A stretch of DNA of 41,941 bases from Levilactobacillus paucivorans (GCF_001437125.1 NZ_JQCA01000022.1:1-41941), one strand, 5' to 3'. Positions 8,324-17,046 are shown, counted from the first letter of the stretch. Translations and numbers: made by a program. The notes: generated by a model not told the origin, from the sequence alone.

Positions 8324-8334
8324 AAGCGGATACA
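8321..8334 (+). promoter_or_regulatory. Candidate cre (CcpA) site upstream of ackA
   Basis: TGAAAGCGGATACA fits the relaxed cre consensus WTGNAANCGNWNNCW and differs at one base from TGWAANCGNTNWCA. It lies 50 bases before the ackA start. CcpA activates ackA from an upstream cre in Bacillus subtilis, so activation is possible here. Confidence 0.5.
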
Positions 8335-8383
8335 AAGTTGATTACACTAGTAATTAACTGAGAAAAAAGCGTAGGAGGAAATT

Positions 8384-9571
8384 ATGGGAAAAACATTGGC
8401 AATTAACGCGGGAAGTTCAACACTGAAGTGGAAGCTCTTTGAAATGCCTGAGGAGACGGTCATCGCATCTGGTTTGGTCGATCGTTTAAATCTGCCTGGC
8501 TCAATCTTTAAGGTCAAGCTGGCCAACGGCGAAAAATTTACGGATACCCAGGACAACATCACCAATCAAGAAGCGGCGGCCATGGTATTGACACGCCTCA
8601 AGTCCTACGGGATTTTGGACCACTTGAGTGAAATCACCGGTGTCGGTCATCGAATCGTCGCCGGGGGTGAAATCTTCAAGGATTCTGCGCTGATTACGCC
8701 GGAAGTCTTGGACCAGATCAAGTCTTTAAAGGACTATGCACCGCTCCACAATCCGGTTCAGGCCTATTACATCGAGGTCTTCCAGCAGTTATTGCCTGAT
8801 GCCCAACAGGTTGCGGTCTTCGACACCTCCCTGTATACGGATATGCCGGCCGTGAACTACATGTATAGCCTGCCTTACGAATACTACGAAAAGTTTGGGG
8901 CCCGTAAGTACGGGGCTCACGGGACTAGCCACCGTTACGTGGCGCACCGAACCGCAGAACTTCTCGGCAAACCCCTAGAAGACCTGAAACTGATCACCCT
9001 GCATTTGGGCTCTGGTTCCTCGGTCACGGCGTTTGACCACGGTCAGGCCCTCGATACCTCGATGGGTTTCACGCCCCTCGCAGGGGTCATGATGGGGACA
9101 CGTTCGGGGGATATCGACGCTTCCCTGGTCGCCTTCCTGGCGGAGAAACTCCAGATTGATATGCCAGCCATGGTGGATATTTTAAACCACAAGTCTGGGC
9201 TGTTAGGGGTGTCCGAATTGTCACCCGATCAACGTGACCTGGAAGACACCCAAGACGAGCGACCCAAGTCCAAGCTGGCTTTGGATATGTTCGTTAACCG
9301 CGTAGTCCGCTATGTGGGGAGCTATGTGGCCGAACTCGGTGGTTTGGATGCCATTGTCTTCACGGCTGGTTCCGGTGAGAATGGGATCGCCATGCGCCAG
9401 GCCATTGCTGATAAATTGGGAGTCTTCGGTGTTGCCATCGATCCCGCTAAGAATGACTTCCGGGGTGAAGAACATATCGTGAGCCCGGACAACGCAGCTG
9501 TTCAGGTTCTGGTCGTGCCAACCAACGAGGAACTTATGATTGTCCGCGACGTGGACCGTTTGTCCCATTAA
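8384..9571 (+). CDS. ackA: Acetate kinase
   Basis: Cytoplasmic enzyme converting acetyl phosphate and ADP to acetate and ATP, the extra ATP-yielding branch of the phosphoketolase pathway. The 395 aa give the full ASKHA-fold acetokinase: LAINAGSSTLKWKLF at the N-terminus, GVGHRIVAGGE (about 85-95), VFDTSLYTDMP with the catalytic Asp (about 145), HGTSHRYV, HLGSGSS (about 207) and GVMMGTRSGDIDASL with the catalytic Arg (about 240). Ribosome site GTAGGAGG 6-8 bases before ATG. It stands alone, separated from xpkA by about 22 kb. No classical terminator precedes element B; the next good one is at 9875. Confidence 0.96.
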   Translation: MGKTLAINAGSSTLKWKLFEMPEETVIASGLVDRLNLPGSIFKVKLANGEKFTDTQDNITNQEAAAMVLTRLKSYGILDHLSEITGVGHRIVAGGEIFKDSALITPEVLDQIKSLKDYAPLHNPVQAYYIEVFQQLLPDAQQVAVFDTSLYTDMPAVNYMYSLPYEYYEKFGARKYGAHGTSHRYVAHRTAELLGKPLEDLKLITLHLGSGSSVTAFDHGQALDTSMGFTPLAGVMMGTRSGDIDASLVAFLAEKLQIDMPAMVDILNHKSGLLGVSELSPDQRDLEDTQDERPKSKLALDMFVNRVVRYVGSYVAELGGLDAIVFTAGSGENGIAMRQAIADKLGVFGVAIDPAKNDFRGEEHIVSPDNAAVQVLVVPTNEELMIVRDVDRLSH

Positions 9572-9612
9572 ATTCTGTTAAAAAAGGCCGATAGGCCGCC
9601 TTGTGAAACTGG

Positions 9613-9802
9613 GCCGCCTGCGGCTGCCAGGGGTTACGCCTGCTGTGGGGACCGCCTGCAGCCAAAGGGCGGGCTTCCGGCTCGCTTGGAAGCCCCGCTG
9701 AGAACCGCGAGTCTCCCAAGTCGTCCCAGTCTGTAAGGCCGAGAAAAGCGCTCGGTCTTACAGACTCGTCACGGCTGGCTCCACCCCTGGCCTCCTCCGG
9801 CT
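9613..9802 (+). repeat. Structured intergenic element, copy B
   Basis: Same architecture as copy A (190 bp), 42 bases after the ackA stop. 5' hairpin GCCGCCTGCGGC (9613-9624); outer stem GCCAGGGGT (9626-9634)/ACCCCTGGC (9783-9791); inner hairpin GCCTGC/GCGGGC; second hairpin CTTGG/CCAAG; third hairpin with perfect AGTCTGTAA/TTACAGACT plus GCCGAG/CTCGGT; tail CTCCGGCT (9795-9802). Relative to copy A, the inner arms have changed on both sides, keeping pairing. It may be part of the ackA 3' untranslated region. Confidence 0.85.
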
Positions 9803-9874
9803 CAGGTGGTGAGTCATGGCGGTCTAGGTTTGGGAGTTATCGAAGTCTTCTGCTGGTATCACAAATTTAACAGT

Positions 9875-9919
9875 CAAAAAAGCCCTCAACCGCGCTGGTT
9901 AGCATGGTTGAGGGCTTTA
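9875..9919. terminator. Bidirectional terminator after ackA/element B
   Basis: Perfect 11-bp stem AGCCCTCAACC (9881-9891)/GGTTGAGGGCT (9906-9916). A run of A precedes it, so it works on the minus strand, and TTTA follows. Confidence 0.8.
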
Positions 9920-9973
9920 CAATTGTTGCGATTTTTAAAGCATAAGTGAGATTGCTTGCGGGTCAAGATAACA

Positions 9974-10044
9974 GACAAACATACTGGTTCGGATTGGACC
10001 TCATTGTTAGAACGGTAGTGGCCAATCTGGTATTGTGGTTTGTC
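9974..10044. repeat. Imperfect long inverted repeat
   Basis: Arms 9974-9997 and 10022-10044 match at their outer (GACAAAC/GTTTGTC) and inner (GATTGG/CCAATC) ends with mismatches between. It lies just downstream of the ABC permease on its strand. Meaning unclear; possibly a 3' structure. Confidence 0.35.
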
Positions 10045-10056
10045 ATCAGACGGAAA

Positions 10057-11679
10057 TTACCGCATCTGAAGATCCCGACGGCGGTAACCCAGCCAACCGA
10101 CGATAACCAGAACGATAGCTAAACCAATCATCCAGCTAAAGGTCGTCCAGTCGACCGCGTGTTGCGGAATCCGGGGCATCCAGCCAGCAGGGGTGACATT
10201 CTTAACCCAGCTAGGCAGCTTGAGTAGGCTCCCCATGTAGACGGAGACAAAGCCCAATGCCAGGTAGAGCCAGGTAAAGGTCTTGATCCGTGGCCAGCAG
10301 CCGACGAGTAACACGGCAATGCCCAGGAAGACCCAGATTTCGGGAAGTTGTCCGGCAATACCTTGCCAGAATTCGTGGGCACTGATGCCGTCCTTCACGT
10401 GATCCAGACTGGCATCCCCCATGACGACGATCCCACCCAGACCGCCAATGTAGGCCAGAGTGCTGGTCAGAAAGGCGGGACCCACGTAGCTGAAGAAGAG
10501 GCGGGTGCGGCTCACTGGCCGCGCGTAAACGGCTTCCAACCAGCCCCGAGTTTCGTCGGTGTGGGCCTTTAAGATTAGCTGAATGCCAGGGATGGTGGCC
10601 ACGGCGGCCATGACGACGGCCAGGAGTGACGTGAAGCTTAACAGGACTTTGTGGTTAGCCTCGTGGACCATGGCCGCGCCGAAGACCTGTTGCATCGTCG
10701 GGTTGGTCTTAAGGATGTCACCGATGGTGTTGAAGACCGTTCCGTAGGCAACTCCGAAGATGATGACTGCGAGGATCCACGCGATAATGACGTTGCGTTG
10801 GCGCCGCCATAATAGGGAAAGTGGGCCCCGTAGAAAGGCAGAGGCGCGACGCTTACCCGGTCGTGTCGTCAGCGCACCGGCACCAAGGTCTCGGCGATTG
10901 TTGGCCATGACGGCCAGACCGAAGAGAATCAGGGCGGTAGCCAGACTCAACCAAACAGGTAGCCAATTGGCGTCGTTGTATGGCGCTAACTTTTCCACCC
11001 AACCCAATGGCGACCACCAGGTGAGTCGTGGATGCTGAACATCGGTGATCATCCGGGCTAAATAGCTGATGCCAAAAAGCGTGTAAGCAATTCCGGTGGC
11101 ACTGGCCGAGTGATCGGCCACCTGGGCCGTCAAGAGGCCTAAGAAACCGAATAGGAGGCCGGTAGTGGCCAAGCCAATCCCGATTAACCAGTTCCCTTCA
11201 AGCGAAGCACCAGGCATGTTAGCGGCGGTTAAACCGACACTGTAGAGGATGCCCAGGAGGCCATTGACGATGACTAGTTCCCAGGCCGCGGCGGCCAATG
11301 GGGCGGCCGTGCCGACGGCGTGAGACCGCACGAGTTCGGTAATGCCCAGGTCTTCCTCACCACGCGTGGCGTGGACGCTGAGGGCAAGGTTCATGACGAC
11401 TTGAATCAGCGCCATGAATAAGAGCATTTCATTGGCAAAAATTTCGGCGGTTGTGACCTTTCCCTTAAAGGAGAAGGCCCCAAACATGGCGACGATCCCC
11501 GGGCTAGCGAGGGTCCCCTTGATGGCGGCAATCTCGGATTGCGTGCCGTAGATGTCTTCAAACTTCCAAGCCACACTGGCCATCAGGGCAGCTAGAATGA
11601 CAATCCACATGAGAATCCGGAAGCGATCGCGGCGAAAGGCTAACCGGATCAGTTGACCGGTACGTCCATAACGTGACAT
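10057..11679 (-). CDS. ABC exporter permease (multidrug/polyketide type)
   Basis: Integral membrane protein of 540 aa with about twelve hydrophobic segments in two six-helix halves separated by a basic loop (RRDLGAGALTTRPGKRRAS, about 270). This resembles large single-chain permeases of the tetronasin-resistance type of ABC-2 exporter. The ATG at 11679 has AAGGAG 8 bases upstream and is preferred over the in-frame GTG at 11688. It begins 5 bases after the ATPase stop, so the two are translationally coupled. With the ATPase it forms a predicted drug or lipid exporter; substrate unknown. Confidence 0.8.
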   Translation of the reverse strand: MSRYGRTGQLIRLAFRRDRFRILMWIVILAALMASVAWKFEDIYGTQSEIAAIKGTLASPGIVAMFGAFSFKGKVTTAEIFANEMLLFMALIQVVMNLALSVHATRGEEDLGITELVRSHAVGTAAPLAAAAWELVIVNGLLGILYSVGLTAANMPGASLEGNWLIGIGLATTGLLFGFLGLLTAQVADHSASATGIAYTLFGISYLARMITDVQHPRLTWWSPLGWVEKLAPYNDANWLPVWLSLATALILFGLAVMANNRRDLGAGALTTRPGKRRASAFLRGPLSLLWRRQRNVIIAWILAVIIFGVAYGTVFNTIGDILKTNPTMQQVFGAAMVHEANHKVLLSFTSLLAVVMAAVATIPGIQLILKAHTDETRGWLEAVYARPVSRTRLFFSYVGPAFLTSTLAYIGGLGGIVVMGDASLDHVKDGISAHEFWQGIAGQLPEIWVFLGIAVLLVGCWPRIKTFTWLYLALGFVSVYMGSLLKLPSWVKNVTPAGWMPRIPQHAVDWTTFSWMIGLAIVLVIVGWLGYRRRDLQMR

Positions 11680-11684
11680 GGCGA

Positions 11685-12581
11685 TCACTCCTTTCCCGTG
11701 TAGTAGTGCATGAAGAGATCTTCAAGAGTTGGTGGCGTACTCTGTAGGGCCATGACCTGGTGTTGCGCCAGGGTAGCCATGATGGTGGCTAATTGCGAAT
11801 CTTCGACGGCAAATTGCCACTCGTGGGCTTGATGGCCAGCGGTGACACCGTGAACCCCGGGCAGGGTGGTCACGTCAAAGTCATCGCCCAGCGTAACAGT
11901 AACCATGGTGCGCGTCAGGTGGCGCATCTCAGCGAGACTCCCGGTCTCGATGATTTGTCCCTCACGGATGATCCCGATGCGGTCACACATGCGTTCCACT
12001 TCAGAGAGAATATGACTTGAAAGCAGGACGGCCTTGCCACGTTGCTTTAAGTCTAAGACGGCTTCCTGGAAGACCCGTTCGTTGAGTGGATCGAGCCCAG
12101 AGGTTGGTTCGTCAAAGATGTAGAAATCGGCATCTTGGGAGAAGGCGGCAATCAGCGCCACCTTCTGGCGATTCCCTTTGGAGTAGGTCCGCGCCTTCTT
12201 GGTCGGATCAAGCCCGAACTGTTTGATTAGGGCATCGGTCTTGTCGGAATGGGCCGTGCCGTTCATTTTGAGTAACAGATCAATGATTTCGCCCCCGGTC
12301 AGATTTGGCCAGAGGTATACGTCGCCGGGCACATAGGCCAGACGTTGGTGGATCGTGACGCTATCGTGCCAGACGTCCTGACCGAAAATGGTGGCCGATC
12401 CGCCAGTTGCGCGGATCAACCCCAGGAGTACTCGGATCGTGGTTGATTTACCAGCACCGTTAGGTCCAATGAACCCGAACACCTCACCGGCATTCACACT
12501 GAAGGTGATATCTTTTAATGCTTGAAAACGGCCAAACTTTTTCTGTAACTGATGAATTTGTAAAATAGGCTGTGTTGCCAT
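11685..12581 (-). CDS. ABC transporter ATP-binding protein
   Basis: Cytoplasmic ATPase of 298 aa that drives the permease encoded next to it. Walker A GPNGAGKST (about 37-45), a signature of the exporter type YSKGNRQKV (about 133-141, in place of LSGGQ), Walker B FYIFDEPTSGLDP (about 153-165) and the switch His in LSSHILSEVE. The C-terminal extension of about 80 residues is usual for ABC-2 drug exporters. Ribosome site GAGGAGGGG. Transcribed from a promoter at 12617-12645 next to a palindromic operator that probably binds the divergent TetR. Confidence 0.9.
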   Translation of the reverse strand: MATQPILQIHQLQKKFGRFQALKDITFSVNAGEVFGFIGPNGAGKSTTIRVLLGLIRATGGSATIFGQDVWHDSVTIHQRLAYVPGDVYLWPNLTGGEIIDLLLKMNGTAHSDKTDALIKQFGLDPTKKARTYSKGNRQKVALIAAFSQDADFYIFDEPTSGLDPLNERVFQEAVLDLKQRGKAVLLSSHILSEVERMCDRIGIIREGQIIETGSLAEMRHLTRTMVTVTLGDDFDVTTLPGVHGVTAGHQAHEWQFAVEDSQLATIMATLAQHQVMALQSTPPTLEDLFMHYYTGKE

Positions 12582-12616
12582 TTGAATCCCCTCCTCACGG
12601 TTATTAAATCGCTATC

Positions 12617-12645
12617 ATCGTAAGCCTTGGTTTGGGGGAAGTCAA
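12617..12645 (-). promoter_or_regulatory. Promoter of the ABC exporter operon
   Basis: On the minus strand: -35 TTGACT (12645-12640), exactly 17-base spacer, -10 TACGAT (12622-12617). It lies 36 bases from the ATPase start. Confidence 0.7.
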
Positions 12646-12652
12646 TAGAAAG

Positions 12653-12679
12653 GTGAACTATTTATCTAAAATAGTTCAC
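12653..12679. promoter_or_regulatory. Palindromic operator for the divergent TetR regulator
   Basis: Perfect 11-bp arms GTGAACTATTT (12653-12663) and AAATAGTTCAC (12669-12679) around a 5-base centre. It lies 7 bases upstream of the exporter -35 box and about 90 bases before the tetR start. The size and symmetry are those of a TetR-family dimer site; binding is inferred. Confidence 0.75.
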
Positions 12680-12766
12680 AAAATTTAAATACGCTGGGGA
12701 TGAATGTGCTAAAATAATAACAGCTAAGAAGAAACCGCTGACATTTTAAAAAACAGGCAAGGGGAC

Positions 12767-13420
12767 GTGAACCAAGTGGCAACGAACCAAGAGAGAAAGG
12801 ACCAACAGCGGCGTAAAATTTTGGCCGCCGCGACCAAGTTATTTCTACGCGATGGCTATAAACCCACACACGTGAAGGGCGTGGCGGATGAGGCCAACGT
12901 GTCGCAGGTCACCCTATACAAGTACTTTGATAGTAAGTATGATTTGGCTCACCAGGTCGTCTTGGATCTCATCGTGGGTGGCTATGCCCAGTACCGAACG
13001 GTGGTCGATGACCCCAAGAAGTCCTTCCGTGAGGTCGTTCAGTTCATGATGAAGACCAAGGTGAAAGTCTCCGCCGGCATGAGCCAGGACTTCTACAACT
13101 TCACGGTCGCGGACATGCAAGGAAAGTTCGGTAACGGTGAGGCTAAGGCCACGTACGATGCTGGAAAACAATCCTTCTGGGATGCCGTCATTCAGCGCGG
13201 CAGAGACGCGGGGATGATTAATCCGGATATCTCCAACGCAGCTTTGACGATGTATTTGGACATGTATGTCGATTACTTCAGTTCACCGGACCACGATATT
13301 CCCGAGTATCGGCAACTGATTGACCAATTAATGCACTTATTCTTCTATGGGTTCGTGGGGCTTGCCCCGGACACGGTGGAAGGAAAAACTTCTAAGGAGC
13401 GTAAACATGACGGAAAATGA
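12767..13420 (+). CDS. TetR/AcrR-family regulator of the ABC exporter
   Basis: DNA-binding regulator of 217 aa. The N-terminal TetR helix-turn-helix is THVKGVADEANVSQVTLYKYFDSKYDLA (about 36-63). The C-terminal domain is helical and unassigned. GTG 12767 is close behind AAGGGG; a second GTG at 12776 is 11 bases from it, so the start is uncertain by three codons. It is divergent from the exporter with an excellent palindrome between them, which makes autoregulation and exporter control likely. Its 3' end overlaps the HD-domain gene by 14 bases. Confidence 0.85.
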   Translation: MNQVATNQERKDQQRRKILAAATKLFLRDGYKPTHVKGVADEANVSQVTLYKYFDSKYDLAHQVVLDLIVGGYAQYRTVVDDPKKSFREVVQFMMKTKVKVSAGMSQDFYNFTVADMQGKFGNGEAKATYDAGKQSFWDAVIQRGRDAGMINPDISNAALTMYLDMYVDYFSSPDHDIPEYRQLIDQLMHLFFYGFVGLAPDTVEGKTSKERKHDGK

Positions 13421-14066
13421 TGTTTTAGCAGCAGTTCGAGCCTTTTCGCAGAGCAAAATGGGGGATGACGAGACCGGTCATGGCTTTGATCACATTCAAC
13501 GCGTCGTCAGTCTCGCCGATAAGTTAGTGCGGGAATATCCCGCCGCTAACCGCGTGTTGACGGTCACCGCCGCCTACCTCCACGATGTCATTGATGAGAA
13601 GCTGGTTGAAGATACCGCCGCAGCCAGTGCCGAGGTGCGTGACTTTTTGACCCAGCAGGGCTTCAGCGCCGCCGACAGTGACACGGTTTTTCTGATTATG
13701 GACAACATGTCTTATCACAAGACGATTGATGGGACTGCCAAGCCACTGCCATTGGAAGGTCAAATCGTCCAAGATGCCGATCGGCTGGATGCGATTGGGG
13801 CAATTGGGATTTCTCGGGCGATTTATTTTGGCGGTCATTTCGGTGAAAAGATCTACGATCCAGCTGTTAAGCCCCGAACAAGCATGACGCATGCCGAGTA
13901 CCGGAACCTGGACAACGAAACCATTATTAACCACTTCTACGAAAAATTACTCAAACTGAAGGACCTGATGAACACCGACGCCGCTAAGCGGGTGGCCGAA
14001 CACCGGCAACAGGTGATGCTCGACTTCCTGGCAGAATATAAGGCCGAGTGGAACGCCCAGGCATAA
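13407..14066 (+). CDS. HD-domain phosphohydrolase (YpgQ/YedJ-like)
   Basis: Predicted metal-dependent hydrolase of 219 aa. HD-superfamily ligands are visible: GHGFDHIQRV (about 25-34), AYLHDVIDEK with the HD pair (about 62), and QDADRLDAIGAIGISRA (about 120-136). B. subtilis YpgQ and related proteins hydrolyse nucleotides; the substrate here is unknown. The ATG at 13407 has AAGGAG 7 bases upstream. Overlap with the tetR stop implies one transcript. Only a weak T-rich end follows. Confidence 0.8.
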   Translation: MTENDVLAAVRAFSQSKMGDDETGHGFDHIQRVVSLADKLVREYPAANRVLTVTAAYLHDVIDEKLVEDTAAASAEVRDFLTQQGFSAADSDTVFLIMDNMSYHKTIDGTAKPLPLEGQIVQDADRLDAIGAIGISRAIYFGGHFGEKIYDPAVKPRTSMTHAEYRNLDNETIINHFYEKLLKLKDLMNTDAAKRVAEHRQQVMLDFLAEYKAEWNAQA

Positions 14067-14180
14067 AAAATGCGTGGTGATTAGTCATTTTTTCAGTTAT
14101 TTTCTTCACAAAATGACAAATGCAAAATCCCAGTATAACGGGTTTCTTAGTTTGTTTTGTATATTATTTACAAAAATAGC

Positions 14181-14209
14181 TTGAAATTTGTAACTTTTTT
14201 ACATATACT
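14181..14209 (+). promoter_or_regulatory. Promoter of gnd
   Basis: -35 TTGAAA (14181-14186), 17-base spacer, -10 TATACT (14204-14209), in a strongly A+T-rich stretch. It leaves a 5' leader of about 45 bases with AAGGAAGG before ATG 14261. Close to consensus, as expected for a highly expressed gene. Confidence 0.75.
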
Positions 14210-14260
14210 AGGAGTCGTTAGGTTGATGCGAATTTTCGATTAAAGGAAGGAACTTAAACC

Positions 14261-15166
14261 ATGAAGATTGGATTAGTTGGATTAGGAAAAATGGGTAGTA
14301 ACTTAGCTCAAAACATGATGGACCATGGAAATGAAGTTGTGGCATTCGATTTGAACCAGGACTTCGTTAATGAAGCTGCCGGATTTGGTGCACAACCCGC
14401 AACCTCACTCGAAGACTTGTTAAGCAAGTTGACCACGCCCAAGATTGTTTGGTTGATGTTGCCGGCCGGTAAGCCAACTGACTCGACCATCACCACGCTG
14501 ACGGAAAAGTTGAATGCGGGCGATTTCATTATCGATGGTGGGAATTCTTTCTGGAAGGATTCGGCGGCCGCTGCTAAGGTAGCGGAAGCCCAAGGTATCA
14601 ACTTCTTCGACTGTGGGACTTCCGGTGGTCAAGCCGGTGCCCGCGAAAATGGTAACTTCATGATCGGTGGGACGAGTGCCAAGGCCTTTGAAACCCTGAA
14701 GCCACTTTTCGAAGGCATTTCCGACAAGAATGGTTACCTCTACACCGGCGCTGCCGGTTCCGGTCACTACCTGAAGATGGTCCACAACGGGATCGAATAT
14801 GGGATGATGGAAGCCATCGGTGAAGGGTTCGATGTCCTGGCTCACAGTGACTTCGATTACGATAACGAAGCCGTTGCCAAGCTCTGGAATTCGGGTTCTG
14901 TGGTTCGTTCATGGCTGATGGAATTGATTCAAGAAGCCTTTGCGGATGACGAGAAGTTGGATGACATCAAGGGTGTTATGCACAGCTCTGGCGAAGGTAA
15001 GTGGACCTTACAAGAAGCCCTGGACCAACAAGTGGCAACGCCAGTTATCGGGCTTTCCCTGATGATGCGTTACCGTTCAATGGAAACCGACACCATGACG
15101 GGTAAAGTCGTTGCCGCCTTACGGAACGGCTTCGGTGGTCACGCGGTTGACAAGGCTAAGAAGTAA
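14261..15166 (+). CDS. gnd: 6-phosphogluconate dehydrogenase, decarboxylating (short type)
   Basis: Oxidises 6-phosphogluconate to ribulose 5-phosphate and CO2 with reduction of NAD(P), the step that feeds pentose phosphate to phosphoketolase. The 301 aa match the short GndA/YqeC-type subfamily rather than the usual 470. Rossmann start MKIGLVGLGKMGSNLA; GGNSFWKDS (about 90); substrate segment CGTSGGQAGARENGNFMIGG (about 118-137); catalytic region YLKMVHNGIEYGMMEAIGEGF with the Lys (about 170). It has its own promoter and terminator, so it is monocistronic. Confidence 0.93.
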   Translation: MKIGLVGLGKMGSNLAQNMMDHGNEVVAFDLNQDFVNEAAGFGAQPATSLEDLLSKLTTPKIVWLMLPAGKPTDSTITTLTEKLNAGDFIIDGGNSFWKDSAAAAKVAEAQGINFFDCGTSGGQAGARENGNFMIGGTSAKAFETLKPLFEGISDKNGYLYTGAAGSGHYLKMVHNGIEYGMMEAIGEGFDVLAHSDFDYDNEAVAKLWNSGSVVRSWLMELIQEAFADDEKLDDIKGVMHSSGEGKWTLQEALDQQVATPVIGLSLMMRYRSMETDTMTGKVVAALRNGFGGHAVDKAKK

Positions 15167-15188
15167 ACTTTAAAATTGAATTTTATGG

Positions 15189-15220
15189 AGGGACTGGCAA
15201 TGATGCTGGTCCCTTTTTTC
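15189..15220 (+). terminator. Terminator of gnd
   Basis: GGGACTGGC pairs with GCTGGTCCC, with two wobbles, around AATGAT, followed by TTTTTT. Confidence 0.85.
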
Positions 15221-15355
15221 TTGTGTCAAAATCACTATTGAGGAGAGCCAGATGCGATTTGCGTTTGGAACGCTGGGAGAAAATTTTTAATAGGCCGTTA
15301 TGTCTGAAAATACTAGTGGCAATCTTTTAGGGACTTGAATTTAACCAGTATTCGG

Positions 15356-15536
15356 AGCCGGAGGTGGGCGAGGGAGACGTCCTGTGTCGGTGGTGTTAAA
15401 CCGGTGAACTTCCGGTTCTACAGCACGGGACGTCTTTGGGACCCACGCCCCTTGTGGGGCTCGAAGGCGAGTCCGAAGACCGGGTTTTGGCTTCGGGCGT
15501 GCCCCATAGGACGTCTCCCTCACCCACCGTAGGTGG
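15356..15536 (-). repeat. Structured intergenic element, copy D (reverse orientation)
   Basis: 181-bp divergent family member on the minus strand, between gnd and the MFS gene. Read on minus: 5' hairpin CCACC/GGTGG (15536-15524); a 20-bp outer stem (15527-15508 with 15383-15364, one G-U); conserved ATGGGG; hairpin CCGAAG/CTTCGG; CCCAC/GTGGG; a third hairpin with AACCGG/CCGGTT in place of the GCCGAG/CTCGGT of other copies; tail CTCCGGCT (15363-15356). The outer stem shares little sequence with copies A-C but pairs better. Confidence 0.8.
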
Positions 15537-15632
15537 CGTAATTAATAAGGAATATAAATTCACCCATGCATTTTTCAGAAAATGTGCGTATGATAGTAAA
15601 CAGTGACGCTAATTTGAAAGAGAGATGTTAAA

Positions 15633-17039
15633 ATGACGCAAGTAAATTCTGACCCAGACAAGGTCTCGCGGAGCAACTTAATCGCCATCTTTGCGGTAGC
15701 GCTGATGGCCTTCCTGGGAATTCTAGTGGAAACCTCGATGAATGTGACGTTCCCAACGTTAATGAAAACCATGCACGTATCCCTCAGTACCGTGCAGTGG
15801 ATTACCACGGGGTACCTGTTGACGGTATCGCTACTGATGATTACCTCGGCCTTCCTCAAACAACGCTTTACGAATCGACAACTCTTCGTGGCGGCCGCGA
15901 CCGCTTTTATTTTGGGCGCTTCGATTTGTGCGCTCGCACCCAGTTTTGGAATCTTATTATTCGGTCGGATCATCCAAGCCGGTTGTGCTGGGATTGCCAT
16001 TCCGTTGATGTTTAATGTGGTCATGGAAAGTGTGCCCCGCTCGCGCCTTGGATTCTACATGGGGATGGCCGGGTTAATCCTCATGATCGCGCCGGCCAGT
16101 GGCCCAACCTTCGGGGGAGTCATGGTTTCCTTAGCCGATTGGCGGATGATTTTTTGGTCCACGATTCCGGTGGAAGCCCTGGTCTTACTCCTGGGTTTCC
16201 GGGCCATTAAGCAGTTCGATCCCGTGTCGAAGGTTCACTTCGATTGGCTTCAATTTATCCTACTCGCCATCGCCTTTGTCAGCTTTACGATGGGGGTCAA
16301 TAGTCTCAGTACCGCGGGTCTCCTGAGCTGGGAATTCCTGGGTGGCGTTGGCCTGGCTCTTGTGATGATTTGGGGCTACATTCACCTATCCAAGCACAGC
16401 GAGCATCAACTTCTCAAACTAGAAATCTTCAAGAATCCCGTCTTCACGTTTAGCTTCTTAGCCTACGTGAGCCTGCAATTCTGCAACATTGGGATTAACT
16501 TCGCGCTCCCTAACTACGCCCAAATTGTCGTGGCTGCGAGTTCATTAGCCGGCGGGATGATGTTACTTCCCGGAAGCCTGGTGACGGCCTTGCTCCAACC
16601 TTGGTTTGGCCACTTGTTGGATGCGCACGGAGCGCGGTTGCCAATCTTACTGGGGAGCAGTCTCTTTACCTTAGCGGCGGTCTTCTTCACCGTATTGGGG
16701 CAACACTTGAGCGTGCTGATCATTGCGATCCTTTACGTTTTATTCAGTATTGGCCGGTCAATGGCTTTCAGTAATACCCTGACAAATGGGTTGAAAGAGG
16801 TTGCGCTGACACAGCGAGCCGATGCCAATGCCATTTATAACACGGGGCAACAGTTCGCTGGGTCCTTAGGGACCACGATTCTGGCGGCCTTGATGTCCTC
16901 AGTCAAGACGCCAGGATTGTCCAATGCGCAACAGACGGCGCGAGGAAGTCAGTTGGCCTTTGGCTTGATTCTGGTTCTGAGTATTCTTAACTTTGGCCTA
17001 TATATGATTGTGTTCAAGCACCAAAAGACTGATAAGTAA
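15633..17039 (+). CDS. MFS drug exporter, DHA2 (EmrB/QacA) type
   Basis: Integral membrane drug:proton antiporter of 468 aa with about fourteen hydrophobic segments. Helix 1 contains the motif-D-like LVETSMNVTFPTLMKTMHVS. TVQWITTGYLL is typical of DHA2, GRIIQAGCAGIAIPL matches the helix-4 motif, and motif C-like GLILMIAPASGPTFGG follows. Ribosome site GAAAGAGAG about 8 bases upstream. A terminator follows immediately. Substrate unknown. It is only about 40% similar by eye to the second DHA2 protein at 36643, so the two are not a recent duplication. Confidence 0.88.
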   Translation: MTQVNSDPDKVSRSNLIAIFAVALMAFLGILVETSMNVTFPTLMKTMHVSLSTVQWITTGYLLTVSLLMITSAFLKQRFTNRQLFVAAATAFILGASICALAPSFGILLFGRIIQAGCAGIAIPLMFNVVMESVPRSRLGFYMGMAGLILMIAPASGPTFGGVMVSLADWRMIFWSTIPVEALVLLLGFRAIKQFDPVSKVHFDWLQFILLAIAFVSFTMGVNSLSTAGLLSWEFLGGVGLALVMIWGYIHLSKHSEHQLLKLEIFKNPVFTFSFLAYVSLQFCNIGINFALPNYAQIVVAASSLAGGMMLLPGSLVTALLQPWFGHLLDAHGARLPILLGSSLFTLAAVFFTVLGQHLSVLIIAILYVLFSIGRSMAFSNTLTNGLKEVALTQRADANAIYNTGQQFAGSLGTTILAALMSSVKTPGLSNAQQTARGSQLAFGLILVLSILNFGLYMIVFKHQKTDK

Positions 17040-17046
17040 AAAATAT

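Noticed and set aside
11685-12581. Degenerate ABC signature (SKGNRQK) as a sign of an inactive ATPase
   Set aside because: This signature form is common in ABC-2-type drug exporters; Walker A and B are intact.
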